Counted from the stretch's first letter, positions 9,426 through 17,902 are shown. The stretch is DNA of 64,000 bases from Arthrobacter sp. N199823 (GCF_002929705.1 NZ_PJIN01000012.1:1-64000), one strand, 5' to 3'. Notes: a model not told the origin generated them from the letters alone. Numbers and translations: made by a program.

Positions 9426-9737
9426 TCAGGCTCCGGCGACGGCCCCCGCACCGGCTCCAGCGATCAACGCTTTCAGCGCCGCCACGTGCTCTTCGTAGGC
9501 CCGGGTTCCTTCCGGCGTCAACGCGACCCAGGTCTTGACCCGGCCCTTGCCCGTTGGCTTACTCAGCACCACGTATCCGGCTGCTTCAAGAACTTTTAGC
9601 TGCTTGCTCGTCACGGAGTCGGCCACGCCCAGCATGTCCCTGATGGAGCCAAACTCTGCCTGCGTAACACCGCTCAGAAAGGCGCAGATCTGCAGCCGGT
9701 TGCTGGCATGAATGATCTCGTTGAGCCCTGCACTCAT
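9426..9737 (-). CDS. winged-helix transcriptional regulator
   Basis: A 103-residue protein with a compact winged-helix DNA-binding domain of the MarR/ArsR-like wHTH_34 type: ASNRLQICAFLSG, then the recognition region VADSVTSKQLKVLEAAGYV and the wing KGRVKTWVALTPEG. It has no cysteine metal site and ends in an Ala/Gly-rich tail. Its ATG overlaps the stop of the membrane protein gene by 4 bp (ATGA), so the two are translationally coupled. It probably represses its own operon through the paired palindromes at 10191-10231; the inducing signal is unknown. Confidence 0.8.
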   Translation of the reverse strand: MSAGLNEIIHASNRLQICAFLSGVTQAEFGSIRDMLGVADSVTSKQLKVLEAAGYVVLSKPTGKGRVKTWVALTPEGTRAYEEHVAALKALIAGAGAGAVAGA

Positions 9738-10198
9738 GCCCTTTGCCGCAGCTGACTGCGCAGCGCCACGTCAAAACGCCGGCCAAAAATATTCACGGCA
9801 ACAAAAACGATGATCCCAGCAACCCACGCTGGCCAATCGAGCCCCCGGTCTGCATGCAAATAATAGGCACCGCCCATGCCGGCGATCATGATCACGGCCA
9901 GGGGAAGCGTCCACCAGCTGGCTTTACCTGCCTTGAGGCCGTTGATCCACATTCCCGTCCTCTTCTTGTAGCTGCCCATGAGGATGCCTAGCCCTCCAAA
10001 GTACACAACGGAGACAATGAGCATCACCCAAACCCCGCCAAGTGTGTAACTCACCACAAAGCCGGCCGCCAGCAGGCCCAGGATCGGGTGGTACCACCAC
10101 GGACTGGTGAGCCGCTCGGCCGCACTCGCCCGAGCTCCTTCAATCGCATTCAATGCAGCTTGGGCCTCATGTGCATCTCGCACTGAATTGCTTTCCAT
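9734..10198 (-). CDS. small integral membrane protein
   Basis: A 154-residue protein with four hydrophobic segments (about 35-50, 54-72, 93-112 and 118-136) after a soluble helical N-terminus containing AHEAQAALNAIEGAR. Family not recognised; in many actinobacteria such proteins are paired with a small wHTH regulator, as here. It is the first gene of the operon. Its ATG at 10196-10198 lies inside one of two operator-like palindromes, and a TTGACT -35 stands at 10230-10235 (minus strand), so the transcript is probably leaderless or nearly so. Confidence 0.7.
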   Translation of the reverse strand: MESNSVRDAHEAQAALNAIEGARASAAERLTSPWWYHPILGLLAAGFVVSYTLGGVWVMLIVSVVYFGGLGILMGSYKKRTGMWINGLKAGKASWWTLPLAVIMIAGMGGAYYLHADRGLDWPAWVAGIIVFVAVNIFGRRFDVALRSQLRQRA

Positions 10199-10235
10199 AA
10201 CGGAAAGCTAATCACTTTCTATTATGGAAAGTCAA
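10191..10235 (-). promoter_or_regulatory. tandem operators and promoter of the wHTH operon
   Basis: Two 17-bp palindromes, CTTTCCATAACGGAAAG (10191-10207) and CTTTCTATTATGGAAAG (10215-10231), are spaced 24 bp centre to centre. Reading the minus strand, TTGACT (-35) overlaps the distal site and TTAGCT, a likely -10 at 18 bp spacing, lies between the sites. The proximal site covers the start codon of the membrane protein. This arrangement is what an autorepressor such as the wHTH protein would need. Confidence 0.7.
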
Positions 10236-10254
10236 CGTGAGGGGTGCTATGCGC

Positions 10255-10322
10255 AAAAATGCCGCCGCTCCCTACATTGCCGCCGGTCTACTTGCGGCAT
10301 GTACGGGAGCGGCGGCATTGTT
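10255..10322 (-). terminator. long hairpin terminator of the stress-protein gene
   Basis: Arms at 10258-10272 and 10305-10319 (AATGCCGCCGCTCCC and its complement) pair perfectly and extend inward with a one-base bulge on each side. On the minus strand five T residues follow, fitting an intrinsic terminator for the gene ending at 10340. Confidence 0.85.
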
Positions 10323-10339
10323 CCTTGCCTGCGGAAGAT

Positions 10340-11236
10340 TTAGCGTTCCGGGTTGTCTCCCTGAGTCGGGTTGCCCTGCTCTTCATGGGCTGGACTGTCC
10401 GGTGCGGTAGGCGCCGGGGAATCCACCCGAATGCCGTATTGCGGCCGACCGTCCGGCAGGTCAGGGAACTGGCCGCGACGCGGGCCATCCAAGGGCGCCT
10501 GACCGGGGCGGTCGGTAGCGGAATGGTCGGCGCTGGACTGACCGGCGTTCTGCGGCTCATTGCCAGCGGGCGCATTGCCTGCGGAACCCGCCGGGGCAGC
10601 AGGATCGGCCGGGGCGTAAGGATCGTGCCAGCCTTCGGGGCGAGTCGGCGCCGGCCCGGAGACGGGCGGCTGAACTGGCGGACGGTATCCCTGCGAACCC
10701 TGAAGCTGATTGTTCTGGGGGCGTGCGGCGTTCGAATTCATGGGCAGCTGCGCCAAGATGCGGCGTGCATCCATGGCAACGTCGGGGGTGACAATGACGT
10801 CGTAGCTGGAAGCCAACACTTGGTTGGTGGAAGTAAAGTCACGCTTGCCACGCTGCGCGGCATAGCCAATGATCGCGAACAGCATCCATAGGGCGGCGCC
10901 CATTAAGACTGCGGTGATCACGTTGATGTACGGTGCGCCGGCATTAGTGGCGGAGTCAAAGAAGCTCAGCATCACGCCAATGAACAGGCCGAACCAGGCA
11001 CCCGTCATGGCACCAGTCAGCGCAACCCGGGGGTAACTGAGCTTGCCGGTGACACGCTCCACCATCTTCAGGTCGTTGCCCACAATGGAGACGTGCCGGA
11101 CAGGGAATTTCTCATCCGCCAGGTAATCAACGGCCTTCTGCGCATCCAGGTAGGAAGTATAAGAGCCGATTGTTTCCCCAGCGGGAACAATGCGGGCCTC
11201 ATCCAAGGGTCGGGAGCGTCCAAAGAGGTTTGCCAT
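10340..11236 (-). CDS. general stress protein 17M-like membrane protein
   Basis: A 298-residue protein. The N-terminal part (about 20-70, SYTSYLDAQKAVDYLADEKF then VSIVGNDL) matches the GSP 17M-like domain that often precedes membrane helices. Two hydrophobic segments follow (about 78-98 and 104-125). The last ~130 residues are Pro/Ala/Gly/Gln-rich and probably unstructured. The ATG at 11234-11236 (MANLFGRSRP) was chosen: the frame continues 50 codons upstream but that part is unlike the family. Function unknown beyond a presumed envelope or stress role. It is divergent from the MgtE_N/CBS gene. Confidence 0.75.
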   Translation of the reverse strand: MANLFGRSRPLDEARIVPAGETIGSYTSYLDAQKAVDYLADEKFPVRHVSIVGNDLKMVERVTGKLSYPRVALTGAMTGAWFGLFIGVMLSFFDSATNAGAPYINVITAVLMGAALWMLFAIIGYAAQRGKRDFTSTNQVLASSYDVIVTPDVAMDARRILAQLPMNSNAARPQNNQLQGSQGYRPPVQPPVSGPAPTRPEGWHDPYAPADPAAPAGSAGNAPAGNEPQNAGQSSADHSATDRPGQAPLDGPRRGQFPDLPDGRPQYGIRVDSPAPTAPDSPAHEEQGNPTQGDNPER

Positions 11237-11427
11237 ACCCCCATTCTGTCCCATCTTCCTGCACGTTGGCTGGAGTATCGCTGGTAGTGAAACGAACAGT
11301 GCCCCGAAGCTGCCGCTCAACTCACCTGCGCACACACCTACAGCCGCCCCAATAACTGCCATAGGACACCCGCACCACCAGTGCAATACGTTCGGTCAAT
11401 GCTGGGCAAGGCAAGTAGCCTAGGTAT

Positions 11428-12711
11428 GTGAACACTCAACCTACGCGCATCTTTGTCGCCCGTCTCCTGGGCCTGGACGTTTTTGACCCCCTCGGCGACA
11501 GGCTCGGCAAGCTTCGCGATGTGGTGGTACTGGGCCGTGGCTCCCAGACAGCCCCGCACGCCGTAGGCATCGTGGTGGAAGTTCCGGGCAAGAAGCGTGT
11601 CTTTGTGCCCATGACCCGGCTGACGTCGATGGACCAGTCGCAGATCATCTGTACCGGGCTAGTGAATTTGCGCCGCTTTGAACAGCGAGGCGCCGAGCAG
11701 CTGGTCCTGGGTGGCATTTTTGACCGCAAGGTCACCCTGGTTGATGGCAGCGGCTTTGCTGTCATTGAAGACATCGCCATGGACAAGCAACGCAATGGTG
11801 ATTGGCTCGTGACAAAGCTGTTCGTGCGCCGCGGTTCATCCACGTCCCGCCTGCGCGGGCTGCGCCGTGGACACACCGTACTCATCGACTGGTCCGAGGC
11901 CCGCGCCGACGACGCGGATGCACCGCAAAGCGCCACCTACTTTGTGGCCACCCATGAGGACCTCAAGCCCGCTGACTTTGCCGACGCCCTCCAAGAGATG
12001 AGCGACAAGCGCCGCGTCGAGGTGGCGAGCGAACTGCAAGATGAGCGCCTCGCCGACGTCATGTCCGAGCTCCCAGAGGATGACCAGGTCACCCTGTTGT
12101 CTGCTTTGGATAATGAGCGTGCGGCCGATGTGCTCGAAGAGATGGACCCCGACGACGCCGCCGACCTCTTGGCCGATCTCCCCCAAGCCAAGGCAGAAGA
12201 GCTGTTGCTGCTCATGGAGCCTGATGAAGCCAAGGACGTCCGGCGGCTGCTCCAGTATGACGAGGGAACTGCCGGCGCCTTAATGACCCCGGTTCCTGTC
12301 ATCCTGCCCCCGGAAGCGACGGTTGCCGAAGCTCTGGCTCATGTGCGCAGCGAGGACCTTTCCCCCGCATTGGCCTCCTCCATTTTTATCTGCCGCCCTC
12401 CCTTGGAGACGCCCACGGGCCGCTTCCTTGGCGTGGTGCACATTCAACAATTGCTGCGCAGCGCCCCACCCGAACAGCTCGGCACCATAGTGGATAAGAA
12501 CATGGTGCCGGTCTCGGACCACGATGACATTTCAGTTGTCAGTCACATCATGGCCTCCTATAACCTGAACTCACTTCCTGTGGTCAACAAGGAAGGGCGT
12601 CTGGTGGGAGCTGTGACAGTTGATGACCTGCTGGACCATCTTTTGCCCGAGGATTGGCGCACCCATGAAGATGGCGCTCCCATCAAGAAAATAGGAGGAC
12701 GCATTGGCTGA
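11428..12711 (+). CDS. MgtE N-terminal/CBS domain protein with PRC-barrel-like N-terminus
   Basis: A 427-residue soluble protein: a PRC-barrel-like first ~100 residues (LGLDVFDPLGDRLGKLRDVV), an MgtE_N superhelical domain (about 177-285, with repeated acidic helices such as ERAADVLEEMDPDDAADLL) and two CBS domains (about 290-405). It is the sensor half of the MgtE Mg2+ channel without the membrane part, so it cannot itself transport Mg2+; a magnesium- or nucleotide-sensing role is inferred. The GTG start at 11428 lies 6 nt after TAGCCT (11416-11421), suggesting a leaderless transcript. It overlaps the DUF1003 gene by 8 bp. Confidence 0.85.
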   Translation: MNTQPTRIFVARLLGLDVFDPLGDRLGKLRDVVVLGRGSQTAPHAVGIVVEVPGKKRVFVPMTRLTSMDQSQIICTGLVNLRRFEQRGAEQLVLGGIFDRKVTLVDGSGFAVIEDIAMDKQRNGDWLVTKLFVRRGSSTSRLRGLRRGHTVLIDWSEARADDADAPQSATYFVATHEDLKPADFADALQEMSDKRRVEVASELQDERLADVMSELPEDDQVTLLSALDNERAADVLEEMDPDDAADLLADLPQAKAEELLLLMEPDEAKDVRRLLQYDEGTAGALMTPVPVILPPEATVAEALAHVRSEDLSPALASSIFICRPPLETPTGRFLGVVHIQQLLRSAPPEQLGTIVDKNMVPVSDHDDISVVSHIMASYNLNSLPVVNKEGRLVGAVTVDDLLDHLLPEDWRTHEDGAPIKKIGGRIG

Positions 12712-13348
12712 GCGGCACCACGCTAAGGACGGCGGTCTCGACACCCCCATGGAGCTGAGGTCGCGGCTCCTGCCCAATTTGGCCGGCGATCCTGATCTGT
12801 TTGGCCGCTTCGCCGAACGGTTCGCCCGTTACATGGGTACCGCTAACTTCCTCCTCTACATGACAGTGTTTGTGATCGTCTGGATCGCTATCAACGTCAT
12901 TGGTCTGTTTGGGCTCAAGTGGGATCCCTACCCGTTCATCTTGTTGAACCTGTTTTTCTCTACCCAGGCGTCCTACGCTGCTCCGCTGATCCTTCTGGCC
13001 CAAAACCGTCAGGATGACAGGGACAGGGTCCAGATTGAGCAGGACCGTTCCCGCAATGAACGCAACCTGGCCGATACCGAGTACCTAACCCGCGAGGTAG
13101 CGGCCCTGCGCATTTCGTTGCGTGAAGTGGCCACCCGCGATTTTGTGCGTTCGGAATTGCGAAGTCTGCTCGAAGAACTCATCGCGATTCAGGACGAGGA
13201 ACTTTCCGACGGCGATCACTCAGACAGTGCCGGAGGCCCCAAGGAACCGAGCACCTTAAAACGCCGACCCGCCACCAGTGCCATGAAAACCGTCTCCGCT
13301 AAAAAATCTTCCAAGGGCGCTTCCTCGAAGCGCTCCACTGACTCTTAA
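12704..13348 (+). CDS. DUF1003 membrane protein
   Basis: A 214-residue protein with two transmembrane helices (about 49-70 and 77-100; the second contains LLNLFFSTQASYAAP) followed by a charged coiled-coil region (100-155) and a Lys/Ser-rich tail, the DUF1003 pattern. The TTG start at 12704 is fixed by a strong ribosome site (AGGAGG) about 7 nt upstream, located inside the end of the MgtE_N/CBS gene. The overlap with that gene suggests joint expression and a shared role, perhaps in cation homeostasis (inference). Confidence 0.8.
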   Translation: MAERHHAKDGGLDTPMELRSRLLPNLAGDPDLFGRFAERFARYMGTANFLLYMTVFVIVWIAINVIGLFGLKWDPYPFILLNLFFSTQASYAAPLILLAQNRQDDRDRVQIEQDRSRNERNLADTEYLTREVAALRISLREVATRDFVRSELRSLLEELIAIQDEELSDGDHSDSAGGPKEPSTLKRRPATSAMKTVSAKKSSKGASSKRSTDS

Positions 13349-13361
13349 GGCCCTGCATTCC

Positions 13362-14489
13362 ATGACCGCCCCGTCGCATTCCGCCCTCCTCGCCGCGCTG
13401 GCTACTGTCATAGATCCTGAGCTGCGGCGCCCCATTACCGATTTGGGGATGGTGGCCTCGGTTGAAGCGGTCGACGGCGGACGGGTCCAGTCCGTCATCC
13501 GGCTCACCATTGCAGGCTGCCCGATGCGCGAAACCATTACCAGGGACGTCACCGCGGCCCTTTCCAAGCTCGACGGCGTCACCGACGTCGATGTCGAACT
13601 CATCGTCATGAGTGCCGAACAGCGGGCAGAGCTCAAGGAAAAGCTCAAAGGAAGCGCCGCTGAGCGTGGAATCCCCTTCAATGCCGAAGACTCGCTGACA
13701 CGCGTCTATGCCGTGGCCAGCGGCAAAGGCGGGGTGGGGAAATCCACGGTCACCGTGAACCTAGCCTGCGCACTGGCGGCAAAGGGTCTGCGCGTGGGGA
13801 TTGTAGATGCCGATATCTACGGCTTTTCTGTGCCAGGACTGATGGGCATCACGCAGTCACCTACACGGGTGGACGAGATGATCCTGCCTCCCGTCGCGCA
13901 CAACGTAAAAGTCATTTCCATTGGCATGTTCGTGGCCGGTAACCAGCCCGTCGCCTGGCGCGGCCCCATGTTGCACCGAGCCCTTGAACAGTTCCTGGGC
14001 GATGTGTACTTCGGTGATTTGGATATTCTGCTTCTTGACCTTCCGCCGGGCACGGGCGATGTGGCTATTTCAGTTGCGCAGCTCCTGCCCAAGGCAGAGA
14101 TTCTGGTCGTGACCACGCCGCAGGCAGCCGCAGCCGATGTGGCCGAACGCGCCGGCGCCATTGCTGTGCAGACCGGGCAGAAGGTTGCAGGCGTCATTGA
14201 GAATATGTCATTTTTGACGCTTCCAGACGGCAGCACCATGGAATTGTTCGGTTCCGGTGGCGGGGACATTCTCGCCAAGCGACTGAGCCAGACAGTGAAC
14301 TCACCCGTAGAGCTGCTGGGCCAGATCCCGCTGGATGTGGCCTTGCGCGAGGGCGGGGACGCAGGCATGCCCATTGTGCTCTCAGACCCGCAGTCTCCGG
14401 CGGCGCAGACCCTGCTGAGCATTGCTGGGAAGCTGGCCGTGCGCCCGCGAGGCTTATCCGGCCTGAAGCTAGGCGTCACCCCCCGCTAG
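13362..14489 (+). CDS. mrp: Mrp/NBP35-type P-loop ATPase (Fe-S carrier)
   Basis: A 375-residue ATPase predicted to carry or load iron-sulfur clusters. An N-terminal MIP18/DUF59 domain (about 1-90) precedes the deviant Walker A SGKGGVGKST (near 122-131), DADIYGFSVPGL and the DLPPGTGD motif. After ENMSFLTLPDG there is no CxxC pair, unlike E. coli Mrp; as I recall, actinobacterial homologues share this, so cluster binding must differ. It starts 13 bp after the DUF1003 stop, the last gene of that operon. A 32-bp tandem repeat array begins one base after its stop. Confidence 0.9.
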   Translation: MTAPSHSALLAALATVIDPELRRPITDLGMVASVEAVDGGRVQSVIRLTIAGCPMRETITRDVTAALSKLDGVTDVDVELIVMSAEQRAELKEKLKGSAAERGIPFNAEDSLTRVYAVASGKGGVGKSTVTVNLACALAAKGLRVGIVDADIYGFSVPGLMGITQSPTRVDEMILPPVAHNVKVISIGMFVAGNQPVAWRGPMLHRALEQFLGDVYFGDLDILLLDLPPGTGDVAISVAQLLPKAEILVVTTPQAAAADVAERAGAIAVQTGQKVAGVIENMSFLTLPDGSTMELFGSGGGDILAKRLSQTVNSPVELLGQIPLDVALREGGDAGMPIVLSDPQSPAAQTLLSIAGKLAVRPRGLSGLKLGVTPR

Positions 14490-14490
14490 A

Positions 14491-14640
14491 GACGCCGCAC
14501 CACCGATTGGGGTGTTTCGCCCGACGCCGCACCACCGCTTGGGGCGTTTCGCCCGACGCCGCACCACCGATTGGGGTGTTTCGCCCGACGCCGCACCACC
14601 GATTGGGGTGTTTCGCCCGACGCCGCACCACCGCTTGGGG
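14491..14640 (+). repeat. 32-bp tandem repeat array (locus A)
   Basis: Four full 32-bp units (14491-14522, 14523-14554, 14555-14586, 14587-14618) and a fifth cut at 22 nt (14619-14640). Each unit starts GACGCCGCACCACCG and then TTGGGG, followed by a 10-nt spacer TGTTTCGCCC or a close variant. Units differ at only a few positions. The array starts one base after the mrp stop codon. Confidence 0.9.
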
Positions 14641-14704
14641 CACCTACCCCGTACCCTGTGGATAACTCAACCCAGGGATTTCAATTCCGGGCCACAATGG
14701 ACAC

Positions 14705-15655
14705 ATGGAGCCCAACGACGATCACCCCAACGTCCACGCACCCTTCTCTGCTGCGGAAGCAAAGCAGCTGGGCTTGACCTCTGAACAGCTCCGTGGCAAG
14801 GGCTTTGTCCAGGTCAGCCAGGGGATACACAGGCCCACGGACTGGGATTTTGATTTCACGGAAGCTGCCAGGGCCCTCAGCGCACAGAGCCCCGGCGCGT
14901 GGATTTCCCACGTCTCAGCTGCACGGATCCATGGGTTGGTTCTGCCCCCATGGTTATCGGACTCGGCCGAGCTGCACCTGAGCAAACCCAGGATGCTGCC
15001 GGAGGTGCGGCGAACCGGCATCACGGGGCACAACGTCCTGGCATGTCCGGATGAAGTGGAGCAGGTTGGGGACCTGTGGATCAGCACGCGCGCCCGCACG
15101 TGGCTGGACATGGCCCGCATCCTGCCCCTGCCGGACCTGGTCTGCATGGGTGACCAGCTAGTCCGCATGCCCCGGCCGGAATTTGAAGACCGCAGCACAG
15201 CCTTCGCCACCCTAAACGGGCTGTGGAAGTTGGTGGGACGCCATTCCAACTTGCAGGGCATCGTCCGGGCCCGCGAGGCCCTTGGGCTCATGCGTGTGGG
15301 TTCTGATTCCAGCCCCGAAACCCTCCTGCGGCTGGCCATGCTCGACGCCGGACTGCCCGAACCGGAACTGCAGATCAGCCTCTGGGACCGCCAAGGCGCC
15401 CCTTCCGCCGATGCCGGCTATCGTGGACGGCGCATCGCCCTGCAATACGACGGCGCACACCACTTGGAAGAGCTGCAGCGTCACAGGGACCGGCGCCGGA
15501 ACAAAGCCTTCCAAGATGCCGGTTGGACAGTCCTCGTATTCACTCAGGAAGACTACGCTGACGGTTTCAAGGAGGCAGTCCTGCGCATCAGGGACGCCCT
15601 GAAGCAGCCCCTGAAAGACCCCGCCATTACATCAGGCTTTGCCTCCGGCGGCTAA
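14705..15655 (+). CDS. DUF559/endonuclease-fold protein
   Basis: A 316-residue protein of a large actinobacterial family. The N-terminal ~190 residues resemble the AbiEi-like/wHTH region of these proteins (FSAAEAKQLGLTSEQLRGKG, SHVSAARIHGL). The C-terminal ~110 residues form a Vsr/DUF559-like nuclease fold, with SSPETLLRLAMLDAGLPEPE, RIALQYDGAHH and a last strand VLVFTQEDY. Family members are multicopy, often orphan genes of unknown function; nuclease activity is not shown. It stands between 32-bp repeat arrays A and B, convergent to tatB. Confidence 0.7.
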   Translation: MEPNDDHPNVHAPFSAAEAKQLGLTSEQLRGKGFVQVSQGIHRPTDWDFDFTEAARALSAQSPGAWISHVSAARIHGLVLPPWLSDSAELHLSKPRMLPEVRRTGITGHNVLACPDEVEQVGDLWISTRARTWLDMARILPLPDLVCMGDQLVRMPRPEFEDRSTAFATLNGLWKLVGRHSNLQGIVRAREALGLMRVGSDSSPETLLRLAMLDAGLPEPELQISLWDRQGAPSADAGYRGRRIALQYDGAHHLEELQRHRDRRRNKAFQDAGWTVLVFTQEDYADGFKEAVLRIRDALKQPLKDPAITSGFASGG

Positions 15656-15678
15656 TCTGCAACACGGTGAACCTTAAT

Positions 15679-15774
15679 TCAGAACGCTCCCCAAAAGGTG
15701 GTGCAGCGTCGCGCCAAAAACTCCAAACGCTGCTGCAGCGTCGGGGGAAACACCCCAAACGGTGATGCAGCGTC
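15679..15774 (-). repeat. 32-bp tandem repeat array (locus B)
   Basis: On the minus strand three units of the same family run 15774-15743, 15742-15711 and 15710-15679, each beginning GACGCTGCA and containing TTTGG(G/A)G near position 18. The third is degenerate at its end. The first unit shares its GA with the TGA stop codon of tatB. Confidence 0.8.
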
Positions 15775-16204
15775 AGGTGGCTTCGGCGTCGAACGGGGCC
15801 TGTTGGCCCTCTTCGAGACGTTCGATGGCAGGTGCAGCCGGAACAGCGTCCAACGAATCGGCAGTGGCTCCGTCCTTGGAGTCCTTGCCCATCATGCTGG
15901 CAATGGCCGCTCCGGGCGCCATCTTGAGGGACTTGAGACTGTCGAGTTCTTCGTCGTCAATCAGCGCTTCGCGGATGATGCGGCGGGGATCGTACTGGCG
16001 GGGATCGAGCTTCTTCCAGTCAATATCGTCGATATCGACCCCGGCTTCTTCCTTAATGGTTTCGCGCGCGCCGGAGGCCATCTTGCGTACCTCACGGATG
16101 AGGTTCTTCAGCTTTTCCACGTATCCGGGGAGCCGGGTAGGTCCTATCACCAATACTGCCAACACAAGTATTAGGAGGAGCTCAGGGGTATTGATACCAA
16201 ACAC
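15773..16204 (-). CDS. tatB: Sec-independent translocase subunit TatB
   Basis: A 143-residue TatB: a short N-terminus FGINTPE, one membrane helix (ELLLILVLAVLVIGP, about 8-22), the Gly-Pro hinge, an amphipathic helix (about 24-58) and an acidic, unstructured tail. It recruits twin-arginine precursors to TatC at the membrane. The GTG start at 16202-16204 fits the family N-terminus. It follows sigE on the same strand after a 113-bp gap; a tatB near sigE is usual for this group. Confidence 0.9.
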   Translation of the reverse strand: MFGINTPELLLILVLAVLVIGPTRLPGYVEKLKNLIREVRKMASGARETIKEEAGVDIDDIDWKKLDPRQYDPRRIIREALIDDEELDSLKSLKMAPGAAIASMMGKDSKDGATADSLDAVPAAPAIERLEEGQQAPFDAEAT

Positions 16205-16317
16205 GTTAGGAAGATTACCCTCTCAGTACTCAAAGCAACGATTCCTAGCGTTAACGCTTGAAAGTTTACGTACTTCTTGTGTGCCTTAGCGATAGCACTT
16301 CGCCATCGCTGACGATT

Positions 16318-16965
16318 CTAGCGTGCGCCAGCAATCCTTGGCAGCGAAAGAAGTGGCTTACGCGCTGGGCGGAGATCGTTGGGGCGCCGCGGCGCTCTAT
16401 CGGCGAGCGATTCACGCAACATGGCCCGGCCTCGATGGATGCGCGAGCGCACTGTTCCCAGTTTAATGTTCAACGCGTGGGCCACCTCGTCATAAGAGAG
16501 GCCCTCCATGTCACACAGGACGACGGCGGCACGGAAGTCCGGCGGCAAGGCCTCCAACGCTGCGGCGATGTCCAGGTCGAGGTTGTTGAATTCAAAGGTG
16601 CGCTCAGGTCCCGGATCAGTGCCAGCCAGGCGTGCGGTGGCATCCTCAGAGAGGGCGTCGAAACGGATGCGCTGCTTCCTGCGGGCCTGATCAAGAAACA
16701 AATTAGTGGTGATGCGGTGCAGCCAGCCATCGAGAGTGCCCGGCTTGAAGTTGGCTAGGGACTTGAACACGCGGACAAAGACCTCTTGGGTGAGGTCTTC
16801 GGCGTCGAACTTGTTGCCTGTCAGACGGTAGGCGAGCCGGAAAACCTTGGCAGAGTGATTATTGACCACTTCATCCCACGACGGCGTTACCCAGTTGGCG
16901 GTGGCGGCAAGCTGGTCTGTGGCTGCTTCTGCAGGACGGGCTGCCGGGGTGGTGGCTGAACTCAT
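16318..16965 (-). CDS. sigE: ECF RNA polymerase sigma factor SigE-type
   Basis: A 215-residue ECF sigma factor. Region 2 contains [20 protein letters not shown] (near 45-65) and [16 protein letters not shown]; region 4 has [20 protein letters not shown] and [14 protein letters not shown]. The ATG at 16963-16965 is preferred over one 6 codons upstream because GAGGTG precedes it at proper spacing. In mycobacteria and Arthrobacter the orthologue answers to cell-envelope stress and is usually followed by a zinc anti-sigma gene; none is found in the 113 bp before tatB. It is divergent from the methyltransferase. Confidence 0.88.
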   Translation of the reverse strand: MSSATTPAARPAEAATDQLAATANWVTPSWDEVVNNHSAKVFRLAYRLTGNKFDAEDLTQEVFVRVFKSLANFKPGTLDGWLHRITTNLFLDQARRKQRIRFDALSEDATARLAGTDPGPERTFEFNNLDLDIAAALEALPPDFRAAVVLCDMEGLSYDEVAHALNIKLGTVRSRIHRGRAMLRESLADRAPRRPNDLRPARKPLLSLPRIAGAR

Positions 16966-17156
16966 CGCTGCACCTCGCTTCAATGGCTGTTACGCCTCCC
17001 CGTTCGTGGGGAACGGCGCAAAGGAAGGTTTCCTTCTTAGTCAGAACAGTCTTCCAAACAAAGCTGACATTTTGCTGAATGATGACATTGATGACCCTGT
17101 GGGTACAGGCAGTAGGCTATACACCAGTCAACGCAACAGTTTAGGAAACACCACCC

Positions 17157-17789
17157 ATGAGTGCCGATAAATCCACCAGCTGGTCCTACGCAGAGGGCCT
17201 CCCCGTGGAAGATGTTGTCCTGCGACGTGCCCGCGAACGCTCGCATGAGCTGGGCCTGTTCCCAGTGAGCCCCGGCGTAGCAGCTGCATTGACAGTCTTG
17301 GCGGCAACATCCAAGGCCCAGACGGCCGTGGAAATTGGCACAGGCGCTGGCGTTTCCGGCGTGTCACTGCTGCGCGGTTTGGGACCCAAAGCTGTGCTGA
17401 CCACCATCGATCCCGACGTGGATCATCTCAAGGCGGCGCGTGAAGCGTTCACGGAATCGGGTTCTCCTGCCAACCGCACCCGCACCATTTCCGGCCGTGG
17501 CCAAGATGTCCTGCCCCGTCTGACCGATGCTGCTTATGATCTGGTCTTCATTGACGCGGACAAGCCCAGCTTCCCAGAGTATGTCCAGCAGGCCATCAGG
17601 CTCCTGAAGTCCGGCGGGCTGCTCATCATCAACGATGCCCTGGATAAGGACCGCGTCTCTGACCCGGCCATCCGCGAAACCAGCACGGTGGTTCTGCGCC
17701 AGGTGGGCAAGCTGGTCCGCGAGCACGACTCTTTGATCTCCGCCATGCTGCCCACTGGCGATGGCCTGCTGCTGGCCGTCAAGCGCTAA
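17157..17789 (+). CDS. SAM-dependent O-methyltransferase
   Basis: A 210-residue class I methyltransferase of the catechol/caffeoyl-CoA O-methyltransferase type. It shows VEIGTGAGVSG (motif I), TTIDPD (motif II), YDLVFIDADKPSFPEYV (metal and catalytic Asp) and LLIINDALDKDRV. It is the counterpart of the mycobacterial methyltransferase divergent from sigE (Rv1220c), a conserved pairing. The natural acceptor is unknown. The ATG start leaves a 191-bp shared promoter region with sigE. Confidence 0.85.
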   Translation: MSADKSTSWSYAEGLPVEDVVLRRARERSHELGLFPVSPGVAAALTVLAATSKAQTAVEIGTGAGVSGVSLLRGLGPKAVLTTIDPDVDHLKAAREAFTESGSPANRTRTISGRGQDVLPRLTDAAYDLVFIDADKPSFPEYVQQAIRLLKSGGLLIINDALDKDRVSDPAIRETSTVVLRQVGKLVREHDSLISAMLPTGDGLLLAVKR

Positions 17790-17809
17790 GGTCCTGATTT
17801 TCGCTACCG

Positions 17810-17853
17810 TTTGACGTTTTCGCCAGGGTTCAAAATATGGCGAAAACGTCAAA
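17810..17853. repeat. perfect 16-bp inverted repeat after the methyltransferase gene
   Basis: TTTGACGTTTTCGCCA (17810-17825) and its exact complement (17838-17853) flank a 12-nt loop. The AT-rich stem and lack of a T-run make a classical terminator doubtful, although it sits 21 bp after the stop. Confidence 0.8.
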
Positions 17854-17870
17854 GCGGCGCGGATTAACAA

Positions 17871-17902
17871 GAAAAGGCGGGGCAGCTTTCGCCGCCCCGC
17901 CT
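17871..17902 (-). terminator. terminator of the DUF3117 gene
   Basis: AGGCGGGGC (17875-17883) pairs with GCCCCGCCT (17894-17902). On the minus strand the stem is followed by TTTTCTT, so it should end transcription of the gene that stops at 17931. Confidence 0.8.

Noticed and set aside
10244-10891. 215-codon frame on the plus strand across the terminator and stress-protein gene
   Set aside because: It starts inside a perfect terminator hairpin and lies antisense to the low-complexity tail of a recognised protein.
14491-14640. Tandem 32-bp units as a possible CRISPR array
   Set aside because: The spacers are 10 nt long and near-identical between units, and no cas genes are near; it is a simple tandem repeat.
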